Assembly (NCBI GenBank): GCA_021151805.1
Contig: JAGKWN010000101.1
Location: 1-14,656 of the forward strand
DNA from: Cytophagaceae bacterium
GTDB lineage: Bacteria > Bacteroidota > Bacteroidia > Cytophagales > Cytophagaceae
DNA length: 14,656 nt
Reading direction: 5' to 3'
Shown here: positions 7,438 through 14,656 of the stretch, one piece after another
How the letters are laid out: each line of letters starts with the position of its first letter
Position numbering within the stretch: the stretch's first letter is position 1
Position numbers and translations under genes: made by a program
Notes under the pieces: model-generated
Databases searched by the model: none
What the model was told of the DNA's origin: nothing
What the model saw: only the letters and a program-made list of their open reading frames with translations

Positions 7438-8175
7438 ATGAGGTATGTAAGATTCTTTAAGGGGGCATTAAACTACTTGATTATCAAAAAACAACCTTCT
7501 TTTTTTCTTTCTTATTCACTGCTTCTGATTTTATTTCCCATTCACATTTTTGCTCAATCTGATCAAAATATTGGCAATGCGAGTTATTATGCAAATAAAT
7601 TTCAAGGCAAAAAAACCGCATCAGGAGAAAAATACGATCAGCATAAATACACTGCTGCGCACAGAACTCTTCCCTTTGGAACAAAATTAAAAGTAACGAA
7701 TTTAAAAAATGGAAATCACGTTATTGTAACTGTGAACGATCGCGGACCATTTTCCAAGAACAGGCTTATCGATGTTTCATTCATTGCGGCCAAATCACTG
7801 GACATGCTTCGTGATGGGGTTGTTCAGGTTAAAATTGAAGAAGTCGAGAGCACCACTCAACCAGAGGAAATAAAAAAGACACCCGAGAAAAATCTTGCTA
7901 CAGGTTTTTATACACAGGATCTGGAATCCATGCATCGCCCCAAGGGATATTTATTACAGTTAGGTTCATTCTCAACTGTAGAGAATGCGAAAGAACGTAT
8001 TCAACAACTGCATTCATTACAAATAGGCTCACCTTGTATTGAAAAAGTTATAATCAAAAAGAAAGAATTATACAGAGTATTGTATTCCGGCTTTACTACG
8101 AAAACGGCTATTACTGCCGAGCAAAAGAAATTAAATAAAAAAGGTATTTCAAGCGTTATACTTTCTCCTAAATAA
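7438..8175 (+). CDS. Septal ring lytic transglycosylase RlpA family protein (DPBB plus SPOR)
   Basis: RlpA-type proteins cleave denuded glycan strands of peptidoglycan at the septum. The 245-residue product has an N-terminal hydrophobic export segment (about 22-38) ending FAQS, then a double-psi beta-barrel (about 45-135) opening with GNASYYANKFQGKKTASGE. The residues matching the catalytic pair of characterised RlpA are present: H75 in AAHRTLPFGT and D101 in VNDRGPF. A Thr/Pro/Glu-rich linker (about 135-165) leads to a C-terminal SPOR domain (about 168-243, starting GYLLQLGSFSTVENAKE), which binds denuded glycan and targets septa. There is no lipobox Cys at the cleavage site, so it is probably periplasmic and soluble or signal-anchored, not a lipoprotein like E. 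coli RlpA. No internal ATG precedes the signal segment, so the start is fixed. One base separates it from the next gene: an operon. Confidence 0.9.
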   Translation: MRYVRFFKGALNYLIIKKQPSFFLSYSLLLILFPIHIFAQSDQNIGNASYYANKFQGKKTASGEKYDQHKYTAAHRTLPFGTKLKVTNLKNGNHVIVTVNDRGPFSKNRLIDVSFIAAKSLDMLRDGVVQVKIEEVESTTQPEEIKKTPEKNLATGFYTQDLESMHRPKGYLLQLGSFSTVENAKERIQQLHSLQIGSPCIEKVIIKKKELYRVLYSGFTTKTAITAEQKKLNKKGISSVILSPK

Positions 8176-8176
8176 T

Positions 8177-9073
8177 ATGAATTTAGAAGATCTTCGTGAA
8201 TATGGGAATTTAGAACTATTAACCAAAAAGTTGGTTGATGGTTTCATTACAGGAAAACACAAATCACCTTATCATGGTTTTTCTGTGGAATTTGCTGAAC
8301 ATAGGAATTACAATCCAGGTGATAATACCCGTTTCATTGACTGGAAGGTTTTTGCAAAAACAGATCGTTTATATACCAAACAATTTGATGAAGAAACAAA
8401 CCTACGCTGCGTATTAGCGTTAGACATCAGTTCCAGTATGTACTTTCCTGAAGAAAGTCTGGATAAAATACGTTTTTCAACGATTGCATGCGGCTCGCTG
8501 GCTAATCTGCTGCAAAGACAGCGTGATGCATTTGGGTTGAGCTTATTTAGCGATTCAATCGAATACATGAGTCAAACCAAATCAACATCTATACACCTGC
8601 ACAATACACTTGTACAGTTACAGCAATTACTCGAAAAAAAGAATATTCAAAAAACAAGTAATCTGCCGGAAGTAATTCATCGTCTTGCTGAACAGATTCC
8701 TCGCAGATCGATGGTTGTTATTTTTACAGATTTTCTTGGCGAAGATAAACGTATGGAAGAGTTGTTTACTTCCTTACAACACCTAAGACATAATAAACAC
8801 GATATAATCCTGTTCCATATCTGGGATTCACTGCAGGAAGAATTGTTTGAATTGGATGACCGTCCATATATTTTAACAGATGCAGAAAGCGGAGAGAAAA
8901 TAAAAATCTATCCTCAGGAGATTAAAAAAGAATATACGAAAAAAGTTCAGGCCTACTTCTATGAATTGAAGTTGCGTTGCGGTGACTATGGAATTGAATT
9001 TGTAGAAGCAGATATCCGAAAAAGTTTCGATCAGATATTTGTTCCTTTTTTGTTGAAGCGGAACGCGATTTAG
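8177..9073 (+). CDS. DUF58 domain-containing protein with VWA-like MIDAS
   Basis: The 298-residue protein is a DUF58 family member. The signature occupies residues 35-75: FSVEFAEHRNYNPGD, then RFIDWKVFAKTDRLYTKQF. A von Willebrand A-type metal-site motif DISSSM follows at 83-88 (D-x-S-x-S intact), and IFTDFLGE later in the chain fits the second VWA segment. There is no membrane segment. DUF58 genes usually sit beside a MoxR AAA+ ATPase and Bat/VWA genes; here the only partner is the RlpA-like gene, whose stop is 1 bp away. Function is unknown; a chaperone-like or cell-envelope assembly role is inferred from the family and the operon partner. The stop codon TAG falls at the edge of a CTAG-repeat element, which may have moved the reading-frame end. 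Confidence 0.9.
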   Translation: MNLEDLREYGNLELLTKKLVDGFITGKHKSPYHGFSVEFAEHRNYNPGDNTRFIDWKVFAKTDRLYTKQFDEETNLRCVLALDISSSMYFPEESLDKIRFSTIACGSLANLLQRQRDAFGLSLFSDSIEYMSQTKSTSIHLHNTLVQLQQLLEKKNIQKTSNLPEVIHRLAEQIPRRSMVVIFTDFLGEDKRMEELFTSLQHLRHNKHDIILFHIWDSLQEELFELDDRPYILTDAESGEKIKIYPQEIKKEYTKKVQAYFYELKLRCGDYGIEFVEADIRKSFDQIFVPFLLKRNAI

Positions 9074-9104
9074 TTGCTAGACTTTAGTTACTAGGTACTA
9101 GACA
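9071..9104 (+). repeat. Left CTAG-heptad repeat arm
   Basis: CTAG occurs at 9077, 9091 and 9098, with a one-base variant TTAG at 9084, so the tetramer recurs every 7 bp. The arm is an imperfect inverted repeat of 9178-9209: bases 9072-9103 match it at about 25 of 32 positions by eye. It begins at the DUF58 stop codon. Confidence 0.75.
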
Positions 9105-9126
9105 AGAATAAAAAAAATACATAAAC

Positions 9127-9160
9127 AAAAGAGCTTAGATCGTTTGATCTAAGCTCTTTT
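9127..9160. terminator. Bidirectional terminator between DUF58 and aconitase
   Basis: A perfect 15-bp stem (aaaagagcttagatc, 9127-9141; gatctaagctctttt, 9146-9160) closes a 4-nt loop (gttt). The A-tract at the left foot and T-tract at the right foot make it a good intrinsic terminator on both strands, suiting the convergent DUF58 and aconitase genes. The outer core, aaaagagc/gctctttt, is shared with the murB terminator. Confidence 0.88.
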
Positions 9161-9177
9161 TAGTTTTATAATTACAA

Positions 9178-9209
9178 GTCTAGAAACTAGTGCCTAGACA
9201 CTAGCAACT
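9178..9209 (-). repeat. Right CTAG-heptad repeat arm
   Basis: Four CTAG tetramers start at 9180, 9187, 9194 and 9201, an exact 7-bp period. The arm is an imperfect inverted copy of the left arm at 9072-9103. It ends 3 bp before the aconitase stop codon. Together the two arms and the hairpin fill nearly the whole gap between the convergent genes. Confidence 0.78.
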
Positions 9210-9211
9210 TA

Positions 9212-11479
9212 TTATGCTCCTACGTTAGCTCTGATGATATTTAAAGCACCACCAGCTTTGAACCACTCAATCTGTTGTTCGTTATAGCTATGGTTTACTT
9301 TAATTTCTTCTTTGCTTCCGTCTTTATGATTTAACACAAGTGTTAATGGAACGTTTGGAGCAAATGATTTCAAACCAACAATATCAATAGAGTCATCTTC
9401 CTGAATCTTGTTGTAATCTTCTTTATTGGCAAACGTCAAACCAAGCATACCTTGCTTCTTCAAGTTTGTTTCATGGATACGAGCGAATGATTTTACAAGC
9501 ACTGCACGTACACCCAAGTGACGAGGCTCCATAGCTGCATGCTCTCTTGAAGAACCTTCGCCATAGTTTTCATCACCTACAACTATAGAACCAATGCCTG
9601 CAGCTTTGTATGCACGCTGCGTAGCTGGTACCGGACCATATGCCCCTGTCAATTGGTTTTTAACATCATCCGTTTTATCGTTGAAGAAGTTAACAGCACC
9701 AATTAACATGTTGTTTGAAATGTTATCTAAGTGACCTCTGTATTTCAACCATGGACCAGCCATAGAAATGTGATCCGTTGTACATTTACCTTTTGCTTTG
9801 ATCAACAATTTAAGACCAGACAAATCTGTACCTTCCCAAGGGGTGAATGGATCCAGTAATTGTAAACGATCTGAAGTTGGAGAAACTGCTACTTGTACAG
9901 AAGAACCATCAGCTGCCGGAGCCTGATAGCCTGCATCTTCAACAGCGAAGCCTTTTGTAGGAAGTTCATCACCAAATGGAGGATCAAGTTTTACTTTTTC
10001 CCCTTTATCGTTGATTAATGTATCTGTGATTGGATTGAATGATAAATCACCAGCAATTGCAATAGCAGCAACCATCTCAGGAGAGGCAACAAACGCAAAT
10101 GTATTTGGGTTACCATCCGCACGTTTTGCAAAGTTACGGTTGAATGAGTGAACGATTGTGTTCTTCTCTTTCTTCTCAGCACCTACACGATCCCACATAC
10201 CGATACATGGTCCGCATGCATTGGTGAATATTTTTGCATTCAGGTCAGTGAAAGTACCTAATAAACCATCTCTGTCTGCAGTGTAACGTACTTGTTCAGA
10301 ACCAGGATTAATACCGAATTCAGCTTTCGTAACAAGGCCTTTTGCAATCGCTTGCTTAGCAATCGATGCTGCTCTTGATAAATCTTCATAAGAAGAGTTT
10401 GTACAAGAACCGATCAATCCCCACTCTACTTTTAACGGCCAGCCATTTTTAGCAGCTTCTTCTTTCATTTTAGAAACAGGAGTAGCCAAATCCGGAGTAA
10501 ACGGACCGTTCAAATGTGGTTCTAATTCTGAAAGATTGATTTCAATTACCTGATCAAAATATTTCTCTGGAGAAGCGTATACTTCAGGATCCGCATTTAA
10601 ATGTTGTTTGATACCGTTAGCTAAATCAGCAACGTCTGCACGACCTGTAGAACGTAAATAACGTTCCATAGATTCATCATAACCGAATGTAGAAGTTGTT
10701 GCACCAATTTCAGCACCCATGTTACAGATTGTACCTTTACCAGTACAAGACATAGAAGTAGCACCTTCGCCGAAGTATTCAACAATAGCACCAGTACCAC
10801 CTTTTACAGTTAAGATACCTGCCACTTTCAAGATAACATCTTTAGGAGCTGTCCAGCCATTTAATTTACCAGTTAACTTAACACCAATTAATTTAGGGAA
10901 TTTCAGTTCCCATGGAAGACCAGCCATAACATCACATGCGTCAGCACCACCAACACCAATTGCCAGCATACCTAAACCACCAGCATTCACTGTATGAGAA
11001 TCTGTACCGATCATCATACCACCCGGGAATGCATAATTTTCTAATACAACCTGGTGAATAATCCCTGCACCTGGTTTCCAGAAACCAATACCATATTTAT
11101 TAGATACAGAACCTAAGAAATCAAAAACTTCTTTACTTTCTTTTGTAGCGAAAGGTAAATCTTTTGTTGCACCTTCTCTTGCAGTAATTAAGTGATCGCA
11201 ATGTACTGTTGATGGTACAGCAACTTTCGGACGGCCAGCCTGCATAAATTGTAATAATGCCATTTGAGCTGTTGCATCCTGCATAGCAACTCTATCCGGA
11301 TTAAAATCAACGTATGATACCCCTCTTTCATATACTTTTGTAGCAACACCTTCATCCAAATGCGAGTAAAGTATTTTTTCAGTAAGGGTTAAAGGTTTAC
11401 CCAACAACTTCTTTGCAGCCTCAATCCTTTGAGGCATAAGAGAATAGACCTTTTTTATCATCTCTAAATCAAATGCCAT
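9212..11479 (-). CDS. Aconitate hydratase, mitochondrial-type (citrate cycle)
   Basis: Aconitase interconverts citrate and isocitrate through cis-aconitate with a [4Fe-4S] cluster. The 755 residues match the size of mitochondrial-type aconitase. The three cluster Cys are present: C359 in GLIGSCTNSSYED, and C422 and C425 in NACGPCIGMW. Other family hallmarks include an HCDHL stretch near residue 95, GTDSHTVNAGGLGMLAIGVGG in the N-terminal half, and the C-terminal swivel-domain block GDENYGEGSSREHAAMEPRH with the active-site Ser/Arg. The ATG at 11479 is preceded by an AGAAGGA-like stretch very close to the start. It converges on DUF58 across a strong terminator and diverges from the small SprB-like gene. 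Nothing is truncated. I give no symbol because acn/acnA/citB naming varies. Confidence 0.97.
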   Translation of the reverse strand: MAFDLEMIKKVYSLMPQRIEAAKKLLGKPLTLTEKILYSHLDEGVATKVYERGVSYVDFNPDRVAMQDATAQMALLQFMQAGRPKVAVPSTVHCDHLITAREGATKDLPFATKESKEVFDFLGSVSNKYGIGFWKPGAGIIHQVVLENYAFPGGMMIGTDSHTVNAGGLGMLAIGVGGADACDVMAGLPWELKFPKLIGVKLTGKLNGWTAPKDVILKVAGILTVKGGTGAIVEYFGEGATSMSCTGKGTICNMGAEIGATTSTFGYDESMERYLRSTGRADVADLANGIKQHLNADPEVYASPEKYFDQVIEINLSELEPHLNGPFTPDLATPVSKMKEEAAKNGWPLKVEWGLIGSCTNSSYEDLSRAASIAKQAIAKGLVTKAEFGINPGSEQVRYTADRDGLLGTFTDLNAKIFTNACGPCIGMWDRVGAEKKEKNTIVHSFNRNFAKRADGNPNTFAFVASPEMVAAIAIAGDLSFNPITDTLINDKGEKVKLDPPFGDELPTKGFAVEDAGYQAPAADGSSVQVAVSPTSDRLQLLDPFTPWEGTDLSGLKLLIKAKGKCTTDHISMAGPWLKYRGHLDNISNNMLIGAVNFFNDKTDDVKNQLTGAYGPVPATQRAYKAAGIGSIVVGDENYGEGSSREHAAMEPRHLGVRAVLVKSFARIHETNLKKQGMLGLTFANKEDYNKIQEDDSIDIVGLKSFAPNVPLTLVLNHKDGSKEEIKVNHSYNEQQIEWFKAGGALNIIRANVGA

Positions 11480-11760
11480 AATCCTTCTTTCGTTTTAATT
11501 AATAGTTTTCAATTGTCTTAGACAAAAATACGAAAAGAAACAATAATAAAAATTCAAAGTTTTATATTAAAATTGTTCAACATATTGAATATTTTCTATA
11601 CAAAACATTACTAAAAATTGGATAATATGTGTAAAAGTACCCGCCCAATATTAACAAAAGATAAATTTTCAGATAAAATATTAGAAAAACACAAAAAGAT
11701 AAACATTCGTTAAGCCATTACGTACAAGAAGAAAGATTTAAAATTAAACCAGATACGATT
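11480..11760. other. 281-bp AT-rich divergent intergenic region
   Basis: This region separates aconitase (-) from the small SprB-like gene (+). Apart from the aconitase -7 box I see no gene, hairpin, RNA or repeat. I found no exact TAnnTTTG on the + strand; the nearest is TAAATTTT in the middle of 11660-11685, which lacks the final G. The promoter of the surface-protein pair must lie here if the genes are expressed, but it is not recognisable and may need a different sigma factor or an activator. Confidence 0.5.
11523..11530 (-). promoter_or_regulatory. Probable -7 box of the aconitase promoter
   Basis: The - strand reads TATTTTTG, an exact TAnnTTTG match, 43 bp before the aconitase ATG. A TTTG (rc of 11555-11558) lies 24 nt upstream of it, slightly beyond the usual spacing. 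Confidence 0.45.
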
Positions 11761-12159
11761 ATGGTAAATATGTACTCAATCAAAAAGCAGTTTTACATAG
11801 CAATTGGCTTATTTTCATTTTTTTCTCTGTTTGGTTTTCTGAATGCTCCATCATCATCACTGGAAAACACATCCGTAAATGTGCATAATGCACCATCGAT
11901 TATTGCGGGAACCATTGATTTTGATATCAAAAGCGTTGACCCGCTTCCCAATTTAAATAATGGTTCTATTGAATTAACAATTACTGAAGGAAAAGCCCCT
12001 TATAAGATCCTGGTATATTCAACCAATATGCCTTTGAAAGAATATCAGGTACCTGGAGAGTTAACGATAAACAATCTGGCTGCCGGAGATTATATGATTG
12101 TAGTGAGTGGAAGAGACAATGCGTATAGAAGTAAAACAATCACATTAAGAAAAAATTAA
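11761..12159 (+). CDS. Small exported protein with a single degenerate SprB-like repeat
   Basis: This 132-residue protein has an N-terminal export signal (basic KK, hydrophobic stretch about residues 11-27, possible cleavage after FLNA) followed by one beta-rich domain of about 85 residues. The domain keeps the SprB-repeat skeleton: NNGSIELTITEGKAPYKI (compare DGSI...GG..PY.Y), then LTINNLAAGDYMIVVSG (compare L..L.AGNYSVTVTD), then SKTITL. It lacks both cysteines and the W-S-N-G segment of the canonical repeat. ATG 11761 and ATG 11770 are both possible; either keeps the signal. Its stop is 2 bp before the start of the giant SprB-repeat gene, implying an operon and perhaps translational coupling. 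Function is unknown; an accessory or partner of the giant protein is inferred only from position and shared domain. Confidence 0.75.
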   Translation: MVNMYSIKKQFYIAIGLFSFFSLFGFLNAPSSSLENTSVNVHNAPSIIAGTIDFDIKSVDPLPNLNNGSIELTITEGKAPYKILVYSTNMPLKEYQVPGELTINNLAAGDYMIVVSGRDNAYRSKTITLRKN

Positions 12160-12161
12160 TT

Positions 12162-14656
12162 TTGAAATCTTTCAATCATATATTAGTAAAGGTATTTTGT
12201 ATCTTTCTTGTAAGCTATTTACTTGTAGATTCAAGAAGTGCGATGGCACAAATGTGTAGTTCACCGTCAGTTTCGATGAGTGTTACTACACAGAATTTAC
12301 GTTGCAATGGAGATAAGAGTGGAAGTATTGCCGTAACCATATCCGGAGGATCAACTCCCATTTACACATACTCTCTTTATAGCGTTGTTCTAGATCCGAT
12401 CATCGTTAACAATTACCCAATCAACAATTATACATTTTCCAATTTACCAGCAGATAATAATTACTTTTTAGTTATCCAGGTTCCAATTGGCGGAGGAAAT
12501 TTTGCATTTTGTAGTCAATCCATCACATTAACTGAACCACCTCCCTTATCTATAACTACTGCTTCCATTACAAATGTAAGTTGCAATGGTGGTAATGATG
12601 GAGCAATTAACGCAACAGTAACAGGTGGTCCTACGATGCCCTATACCTATTCGTGGAGCAACGGAGCTACAACTGAAGACATATCAGGATTATCGGCCGG
12701 CAATTATACGCTTACCATTATTGATGGTAACAATTGTACCAAATCTCAAACTTTCACAGTTACCGAACCTACTCCAATAACATCTGCTGCATCTATAACA
12801 GATGTTACTTGTTTTGGTAAATCAGACGGGGCAATTGCGCTTATAGCATCTGGTGGTACAGGACCTTATAGCTATTTATGGAATACCGGCGCAACAGGAT
12901 CTACGTTAACCAATATTCCGGCCGGAATATATACTGTTACGTATACAGATAGTAAAGCATGCAAAAATTCGCAAAGTTTTACTGTAACACAGCCATCTTC
13001 AATTACTGCATTAACACCGCCACCCGTTATTACAAATGTTATATGCAACGGTGCTAACACAGGCGCAATTAATGTAACCACATCCGGCGGTACGCCGGCC
13101 TATACATTTTTGTGGTCCAATGGAGCAAATACAGAAGATTTATCAGGAGTTCCAGCCGGTAGCTATTCGTTAACTGTAACTGATTCTAAAGGCTGCCCAA
13201 CATCAATAGGCCCCTATTCTGTAACTGAAAATCCTTCTATTGCATTAAATTCTTTACCAACTATTACCAATTCTGCGTGCAATGGCGGAAATACAGGCGC
13301 TATTGCCATTTCACCAACAGGTGGCATTGCTCCTTATTCGTATCTTTGGTCCAATGGTACTACATCTCAAAATGTTACAGCACTTACTGCGGGTAATTAT
13401 TCTGTAACCATAACTGATAGCAAAGGATGCTCTAAAAATATTGGTCCATTTACTGTGAATGAACCTGCTCCTATTGCTGTTGTATATTCCATTACTAATG
13501 CAACCTGCAACGGTGGATCTACAGGTCAGGTAACCCAGACAAGTATTACAGGCGGCACACCCACTTACAATTACCTATGGACAAATGGTGCCACAACTAC
13601 AAATTTAACTAATGTACCAGCTGGGAATTATTCTGTAACAGTGACAGACAACAAAGGCTGCTCTAAAACTTTTGGTCCGTTTACAGTGAACGAACCAAGC
13701 ATCATTACTACCACACCTGCAATAAACAATGTTACCTGTAATGGAGGAAGTGATGGTTCGATTACTTTATCCACACCAACCGGCGGAACTCCAAACTATA
13801 CTTATTTATGGTCAAACGGTTCTACTTCACAAAACCTAACTGGGGTATCTGCAGGTAATTATTCAGTTACTATTACAGATAGCAAAAGCTGTACAAAAGC
13901 TTTCGGTCCATTCAACATTACCGAACCTGCTTCAGTAAGTGCTGTAACACCGCCACCGGTTATTACAAATGTTATTTGTAATGGATCAAGTACAGGTGCA
14001 ATAGATGCAACCCCTTCCGGTGGTACACCCGGATACACATACCTTTGGAGCAATGGCGCTATTACTGAAGATTTAATAAATATTCCTGCAGGGAATTATT
14101 CTCTTACAGTTACTGACAGTAAAAATTGTAAAGCGTCTATCGGACCATATACGGTAACGCAAAACCCTCCTATCTCATTAACTTCTTTGCCTGCAATTAC
14201 CCATATTGATTGTAACGGAACTGCTACAGGTGCTATTTCAATCAATCCTACGGGCGGCAATGGCCCTTATACTTATTTATGGACAAACGGCGCAACTACT
14301 CAAAACCTATCTGCTGTTGCTGCAGGAAATTACTCCGTTACAATTACGGATAATACCTCATGTTCTAAAACATTCGGGCCTTATACAATCAATCAACAGC
14401 CTCCAATTACTGCTACTACGGTTATTACAGATGCTTCATGTAATGGTACTACTACCGGATCTATTGTACTTACTCCCGTTGGCGGAACAGCTGGTTACAC
14501 GTATGTTTGGTCAAATGGTGCTACGACTAAAGATTTAACAAACGTTGCAGCAGGAAATTATTCTGTAACAATTACAGATTCAAAAAGCTGTACGAAAGCT
14601 TTGGGACCATTTACCATTAAGCAGCCTGTACCTATTGCTGCAACTGGTACAATTGT
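12162..14656 (+). CDS. Giant SprB-repeat cell-surface protein, 5' part (runs off the window)
   Basis: The open frame continues to the right edge, with 831 complete codons visible. The TTG at 12162 is chosen because it gives a full signal peptide (MKSFNHILVK, a hydrophobic core to about residue 22, then AMAQ with likely cleavage after A29). The first in-frame ATG (12243, codon 28) would destroy it, and no in-frame ATG exists upstream before a stop at 12132-12134. After a short lead come ten SprB repeats with CNG-type cysteines at residues 48, 141, 217, 295, 373, 449, 526, 606, 684 and 760. The consensus contains CNGG..G.I, GG..PY.Y.WSNGATT, AGNYSVT.TD and C....GPFTV. SprB of Flavobacterium is a mobile gliding adhesin exported by the type IX system. 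I infer a T9SS-secreted adhesin, but the C-terminal sorting domain is outside the window. The product is Thr/Ser/Asn-rich. Confidence 0.88.
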   Translation, partial: MKSFNHILVKVFCIFLVSYLLVDSRSAMAQMCSSPSVSMSVTTQNLRCNGDKSGSIAVTISGGSTPIYTYSLYSVVLDPIIVNNYPINNYTFSNLPADNNYFLVIQVPIGGGNFAFCSQSITLTEPPPLSITTASITNVSCNGGNDGAINATVTGGPTMPYTYSWSNGATTEDISGLSAGNYTLTIIDGNNCTKSQTFTVTEPTPITSAASITDVTCFGKSDGAIALIASGGTGPYSYLWNTGATGSTLTNIPAGIYTVTYTDSKACKNSQSFTVTQPSSITALTPPPVITNVICNGANTGAINVTTSGGTPAYTFLWSNGANTEDLSGVPAGSYSLTVTDSKGCPTSIGPYSVTENPSIALNSLPTITNSACNGGNTGAIAISPTGGIAPYSYLWSNGTTSQNVTALTAGNYSVTITDSKGCSKNIGPFTVNEPAPIAVVYSITNATCNGGSTGQVTQTSITGGTPTYNYLWTNGATTTNLTNVPAGNYSVTVTDNKGCSKTFGPFTVNEPSIITTTPAINNVTCNGGSDGSITLSTPTGGTPNYTYLWSNGSTSQNLTGVSAGNYSVTITDSKSCTKAFGPFNITEPASVSAVTPPPVITNVICNGSSTGAIDATPSGGTPGYTYLWSNGAITEDLINIPAGNYSLTVTDSKNCKASIGPYTVTQNPPISLTSLPAITHIDCNGTATGAISINPTGGNGPYTYLWTNGATTQNLSAVAAGNYSVTITDNTSCSKTFGPYTINQQPPITATTVITDASCNGTTTGSIVLTPVGGTAGYTYVWSNGATTKDLTNVAAGNYSVTITDSKSCTKALGPFTIKQPVPIAATGTI
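12280..14656 (+). repeat. SprB repeat array, ten units visible
   Basis: Conserved CNG cysteine codons start at 12303, 12582, 12810, 13044, 13278, 13506, 13737, 13977, 14211 and 14439. Steps are 279, 228, 234, 234, 228, 231, 240, 234 and 228 bp, so typical units are 76-80 residues and the first is longer and divergent. Units 1 (CNGDKSG) and 3 (CFGKSDG) vary most. The next unit is predicted to begin just past the window end. Third-base differences are frequent between units, so the array is conserved as protein more than as DNA. Confidence 0.9.
13012..14656 (+). repeat. Higher-order repeat: four-unit block of 933 bp, second copy incomplete
   Basis: Unit 8 resembles unit 4 most closely and unit 9 resembles unit 5, both at an offset of 933 bp (311 residues). 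Shared markers are TPPPVITNVICNG at the head of units 4 and 8, Y(S/T)VT(E/Q)NP between the paired units, and SLPAIT/SLPTIT before units 5 and 9. A 34-nt patch at 13012-13045 matches 13945-13978 at 32 positions by eye. The second copy would end beyond the window. Confidence 0.75.

Noticed and set aside
12872..14053. Two - strand open frames (12872-13081 and 13859-14053) with similar translated sequences
   Set aside because: They are antisense shadows of SprB units 4 and 8. Their resemblance only reflects the 933-bp higher-order repeat on the + strand.
14206..14538. Leu-rich + strand open frame of 110 codons
   Set aside because: It is out of frame with the giant repeat gene, which is open throughout, and its composition is what a shifted SprB repeat gives.
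12280..14656. CRISPR array suggested by regular repeats
   Set aside because: Period is about 230 bp, units are translated in frame with third-base variation, and there are no short identical repeats with unique spacers.

Overview
The window looks like part of the chromosome of a gliding Bacteroidota bacterium, most likely a Cytophaga-type member of the Cytophagales. The evidence is AT-rich DNA, almost no Shine-Dalgarno sequences, Bacteroidota promoter elements (TTTG / TAnnTTTG), a PUR-like DUF3276 protein, a type IX secretion plug-domain protein, and a very large SprB-repeat adhesin. The organism name is inferred from gene content. I did no database comparison.

Positions 1-4950 hold murB (cell wall) on the + strand, a dCMP deaminase on the - strand converging on it across a strong shared hairpin terminator, and then an ABC-F ATPase gene running almost without a gap into a T9SS plug-domain (DUF5103) gene. 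The dCMP deaminase has the best promoter in the window. Positions 4950-7360 are a - strand block: DUF3276/PUR-like, the ATPase YchF, and a solitary Cas6-family protein with no CRISPR array or other cas gene in view. Positions 7438-9073 are a + strand pair, RlpA-like (DPBB plus SPOR) and DUF58. An unusual 138-bp gap follows, made of a perfect hairpin flanked by inverted arrays of CTAG spaced every 7 bp. Aconitase (- strand) occupies 9212-11479.

From 11761 to the right edge lies a two-gene surface-protein unit: a small secreted protein holding one degenerate SprB-like domain, and, 2 nt later, a giant SprB-repeat protein. The giant protein must start at a TTG codon to keep its signal peptide, and it runs off the window. 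Its 831 visible codons contain ten repeats of 76-93 residues, each with two conserved cysteines. From the fourth repeat on, the array is organised as a higher-order repeat of four units (933 bp).

The plug-domain protein (T9SS function) and the SprB-like adhesin (a typical T9SS cargo) probably belong to the same cell-surface and gliding machinery, though they are not in one operon. The other genes are mostly housekeeping. The parts most worth following up are the solitary Cas6-like gene, the CTAG-heptad element, and the mini/giant SprB-repeat pair.
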